Shown one piece after another: positions 61,888 through 64,000 of a DNA stretch of 64,000 nucleotides. The DNA is from Aeromonas hydrophila subsp. hydrophila ATCC 7966 (GTDB taxonomy: Bacteria > Pseudomonadota > Gammaproteobacteria > Enterobacterales > Aeromonadaceae): positions 1,183,001 through 1,247,000 of the forward strand of contig NC_008570.1 in NCBI RefSeq assembly GCF_000014805.1, written 5' to 3'. The translations under genes were made by a program, and so were the position numbers. A model generated the notes under the pieces. The model searched no databases. It had not been told where the DNA came from and worked only from the letters and a program-made list of their open reading frames with translations. Position 1 is the stretch's first letter; every line of letters begins with the position of its first letter.

Positions 61888-62274
61888 ATGCAATTCCATC
61901 GACATTGGCTGGTGCTGGCGGGCGTGTTCGGCTTGACGGCAACCCTGCTGGGAGCCTACGGCGCTCATGGTCTGGCGGCCAGCGGGATCGAGCCTTCACG
62001 TCTGGCGGCGTTCAATACCGCCGTGCAGTATCAGTTTTTCCACGCCCTGGCCCTGCTGGTGCTGGGGTGGTGCGGTGTGCGCAGCAAGGTCATCACCTTT
62101 GCCGGCACCGCCTTCGTGCTGGGGATCCTGGGATTCTCCGGCAGTATTTATGCCATGGTGCTGCTCGGCAGCAAGGGGCTGGGGCTGATTACCCCGGCCG
62201 GTGGCCTCTGTTTTATGTTGGGATGGGCGGCTCTGATATGGGCTGGCTGTCGTCTTGGAGGAAAAAATGAATAA
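61888..62274 (+). CDS. DUF423 membrane protein (YgdD-like)
   Basis: A 128-residue membrane protein with four helices: [64 protein letters not shown] and [22 protein letters not shown] (GA-H and Q-Y-Q-x-x-H patterns are typical of DUF423). Its role is unknown. ATG 61888 has AGGAGGC upstream; the frame is open from GTG 61852. It overlaps rlmM by eight bases, as ygdD and rlmM adjoin in E. coli. Confidence 0.9.
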   Translation: MQFHRHWLVLAGVFGLTATLLGAYGAHGLAASGIEPSRLAAFNTAVQYQFFHALALLVLGWCGVRSKVITFAGTAFVLGILGFSGSIYAMVLLGSKGLGLITPAGGLCFMLGWAALIWAGCRLGGKNE

Positions 62275-63361
62275 TCTGCTGCTTTATTGCCGCCCCGGTT
62301 TTGAGAAAGAGGCGGCGGCAGAGATCACCGAGCGTGCCAGTAACATGCAGTGCTACGGTTTCGCCCGGGTCAAGGACGACAGCGGTTATGTGATATTCGA
62401 GCTGTATGACGAGGAGCAGGCCGATCTGCTGGCGCGCAAGCTGCCGTTCAGAGAGCTGATCTTCATTCGCCAGATGCTGGTGGTGACCCATGAGCTGAAG
62501 GATCTGGATCTGTCGGATCGCATCACCCCCATCCTGGAGGCGACCCAGGGTTACGCCATCTGCGGCGATCTGCGGGTGGAAACCGCCGATACCAACGAGG
62601 CAAAAGAGCTGTCGGCCTTCTGCCGCAAGTTCACCGTGCCGCTGCGCCAGGCGCTGCGTGGCAACGAGTTGCTGACCAAGAAGGAGACGCCGCACCGGCC
62701 GGTGTTCCACGCCTTCTTCCTGGCCAATGACCACGTGTTGCTGGGTTACTCCTACTCCTTCAACAACTCCGAATTCCACATGGGCATCCCGCGTCTGCGC
62801 TGCCCGGCCGATGCCCCGAGCCGCTCCAGCCTCAAGCTGGAAGAGGCCTTCTACGTGTTCGTGCCGCGGGAAGAGTGGGACATGCGCCTCACCTCCGGCA
62901 TGAAGGCCGTCGATCTGGGCGCCTGCCCGGGTGGCTGGACCTATCAGCTGGTACGCCGCGGCATGATGGTGACGGCGGTGGACAACGGCATGATGGCCCA
63001 GTCCCTGATGGATACCGGTCAGGTCAAGCACATCCGCGATGATGGTTTCGTGTGGCGGCCGAGCAAGAAGAACACCTATTGGCTGGTGTGCGACATGGTG
63101 GACAAGCCGGCGCGGGTCACCCACATGATCGCCGACTGGTTCCGGGAGAGCGATTGCCAGGAGGCAATGTTCAACCTCAAGCTGCCGATGAAGAAGCGCT
63201 ATGCCGAGGCGGTGCACAACATCGAGGTGCTGCGCGAGCTGCTCAAGGAGATCGACAACGCCTTCGTGATCCAGGCCAAACAGCTCTATCACGATCGCGA
63301 AGAGATCACGGTGCACGTCTACAACAAGTACTGGGTTTCCAAGCTCTCCGCCAAGGAGTAA
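62267..63361 (+). CDS. rlmM: 23S rRNA (cytidine-2498-2'-O) methyltransferase
   Basis: A 364-residue Rossmann-fold methyltransferase. N-terminal THUMP-like half ([35 protein letters not shown]); the catalytic half has the SAM motif [20 protein letters not shown] near residue 217, the acid in VCDMVDKP and the [12 protein letters not shown] block that supplies Lys of the K-D-K-E set, with E in [10 protein letters not shown]. It methylates C2498 of 23S rRNA. ATG 62267 follows GGAGG; four codons earlier is another ATG. Confidence 0.94.
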   Translation: MNNLLLYCRPGFEKEAAAEITERASNMQCYGFARVKDDSGYVIFELYDEEQADLLARKLPFRELIFIRQMLVVTHELKDLDLSDRITPILEATQGYAICGDLRVETADTNEAKELSAFCRKFTVPLRQALRGNELLTKKETPHRPVFHAFFLANDHVLLGYSYSFNNSEFHMGIPRLRCPADAPSRSSLKLEEAFYVFVPREEWDMRLTSGMKAVDLGACPGGWTYQLVRRGMMVTAVDNGMMAQSLMDTGQVKHIRDDGFVWRPSKKNTYWLVCDMVDKPARVTHMIADWFRESDCQEAMFNLKLPMKKRYAEAVHNIEVLRELLKEIDNAFVIQAKQLYHDREEITVHVYNKYWVSKLSAKE

Positions 63362-63384
63362 TTACTGGCGATGCGCCACTGACC

Positions 63385-63418
63385 ACAAGGCCGACAACCC
63401 ACGGGTTGTCGGCCTTGT
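63385..63418. terminator. Long hairpin after rlmM
   Basis: ACAAGGCCGACAACCC, two-base centre, complement: a 16-bp stem serving rlmM and the convergent hypothetical gene. T-tract is weak. Confidence 0.7.
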
Positions 63419-63431
63419 CATTTCTGCGCCA

Positions 63432-63872
63432 TCAGAAACGGTAATCGAAACGCAGCGAGGATTCGCCGTCGGTGAGCTTGAGTTCGATGTCGAGCGGGAT
63501 GGTGCGATCGGTCGGGCTGAACTCCAGCTTCACCCCGTTGCCGCGCAGTTTGATGGAGGTGTTCATGCCGGCGGTCTTGAACTTGATCCTGGGTTTGTGC
63601 TGCTCGAAGGAGAGGCTCACGCTCTTCTCGGCGGTCAGGTTCAGTTTCTGGTAGGGAGTGACCTGACTGTTGCCATCGCTGTCGGTCACGACATCCATCC
63701 CGAAGGAGAGCGGTTTGGGTGCCTTGAGCAGGTCGTTGGTATCCACATTGGAGCGCCAGACCTGGCTTGCCTGCTGGGAAGAGGGGGGCAATTGCGGCCA
63801 GGCATTCTCGACCGGTCTGTCTACTGCCATGGCGTTGCTGCTGATGAGCAGCAGGGTAACGATAGCGCGCAT
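63432..63872 (-). CDS. Hypothetical exported protein
   Basis: A 146-residue protein with a short signal (MRAIVTLLLISSNAMA, cleavage before VDRPVENAW). The mature part is beta-rich: LSFGMDVVTDSDGNSQVTPY, KSVSLSFEQHKPRIKFKTAG and a C-terminal ELKLTDGESSLRFDYRF, ending in an aromatic residue like many barrel or surface proteins. It is probably periplasmic. GGAGATCC precedes ATG 63872. I do not recognise the family. Confidence 0.72.
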   Translation of the reverse strand: MRAIVTLLLISSNAMAVDRPVENAWPQLPPSSQQASQVWRSNVDTNDLLKAPKPLSFGMDVVTDSDGNSQVTPYQKLNLTAEKSVSLSFEQHKPRIKFKTAGMNTSIKLRGNGVKLEFSPTDRTIPLDIELKLTDGESSLRFDYRF

Positions 63873-63948
63873 AATGGATCTCCTTATCCCTTATCTATTG
63901 AACATAGTAGCCAATCGACAAAGGGGGGAGAGCGGCGCGAGATAAAAC

Positions 63949-63971
63949 AAAGGGAGCCGAAGCTCCCTTTA
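63949..63971 (-). terminator. Hairpin at the right edge
   Basis: AAAGGGAGC, CGAA loop, GCTCCCTTT; on the minus strand a T-run (TTTGTTTT) follows. It probably ends a minus-strand gene that begins beyond the window. Confidence 0.6.
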
Positions 63972-64000
63972 AAAATCAATATCTTGGTGTGATTACAAAC

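Noticed and set aside
1..64000. CRISPR arrays or rRNA genes
   Set aside because: No regular spaced repeats and no rRNA-like sequence were seen on either strand.

Overview
The window is about 60% GC and looks like the chromosome of an Aeromonas species (A. hydrophila, A. dhakensis, A. veronii or a close relative). This rests on the Na+-NQR operon with apbE and nqrM, the flgT / flgOP polar-flagellum genes, the acetoin genes budAB with a LysR regulator, an orphan type VI secretion cluster (hcp, vgrG with an ADP-ribosyltransferase tail, DUF4123 adaptor, Tle1-type lipase), and the gcvA-DUF423-rlmM gene order of gammaproteobacteria. The species cannot be fixed from the window alone.

Layout. 1-4026: remains of a mobile element (XRE regulator, Gp3-like factor, YqaJ nuclease, DUF932 protein) next to the 3' end of a tRNA-Arg(CCT). 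4154-6570: flgT facing flgO-flgP, with a sigma-28-type promoter before flgO. 6671-8012: pheA with an attenuator and a short Phe-rich pheL leader peptide. 8186-11465: a HAD phosphatase, a LarE-like PP-loop protein whose ATP motif is altered, a DUF3157 protein and an outer-membrane barrel. 11638-21168: a tightly coupled cluster (ybgA, MerR regulator, phrB, then SnoaL-like, SDR, FAD oxidoreductase, DUF1365, CFA-type methyltransferase, DUF2878, Trp-rich, chalcone-isomerase-like and DUF3833 genes) resembling the light / singlet-oxygen response clusters of other proteobacteria. 21198-25982: dps with an OxyR-type site, hcp-hcr with an FNR-type site, and galE. 26157-27192: a DsbA-like protein and tRNA-Ser(TGA).

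27754-36858: a LuxR solo, then the type VI island behind a sigma-54-type promoter, ending in a lipase effector and two related immunity-type genes with a damaged small ORF between them; base composition falls toward its end, which suggests acquisition. 36986-40457: budR / budA-budB. 40551-48783: housekeeping genes (yajL, panE, yajQ, tsx-like porin, ampG, ppiA, yajG, rlmG, bolA). 49225-56325: nqrABCDEF-apbE-nqrM in one direction. 56413-63872: a small exported protein, dinB under a LexA box, a chemoreceptor under a sigma-28-type promoter, the GcvB small RNA divergent from gcvA, then a hydrolase, DUF423 and rlmM.

The genes form several stress and lifestyle modules: motility and chemotaxis (flgTOP, mcp), oxidative, nitrosative and light stress (dps, hcp-hcr, phrB cluster), sodium-motive respiration (nqr) and contact-dependent competition (type VI island). 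The least explained parts are the phrB-linked lipid-like operon, the LarE-like gene, the intrinsic-terminator-like hairpin inside the start of apbE, and the frameshifted ORF between the two immunity-type genes. All functions are assigned by reading motifs and gene order; no database search was run.
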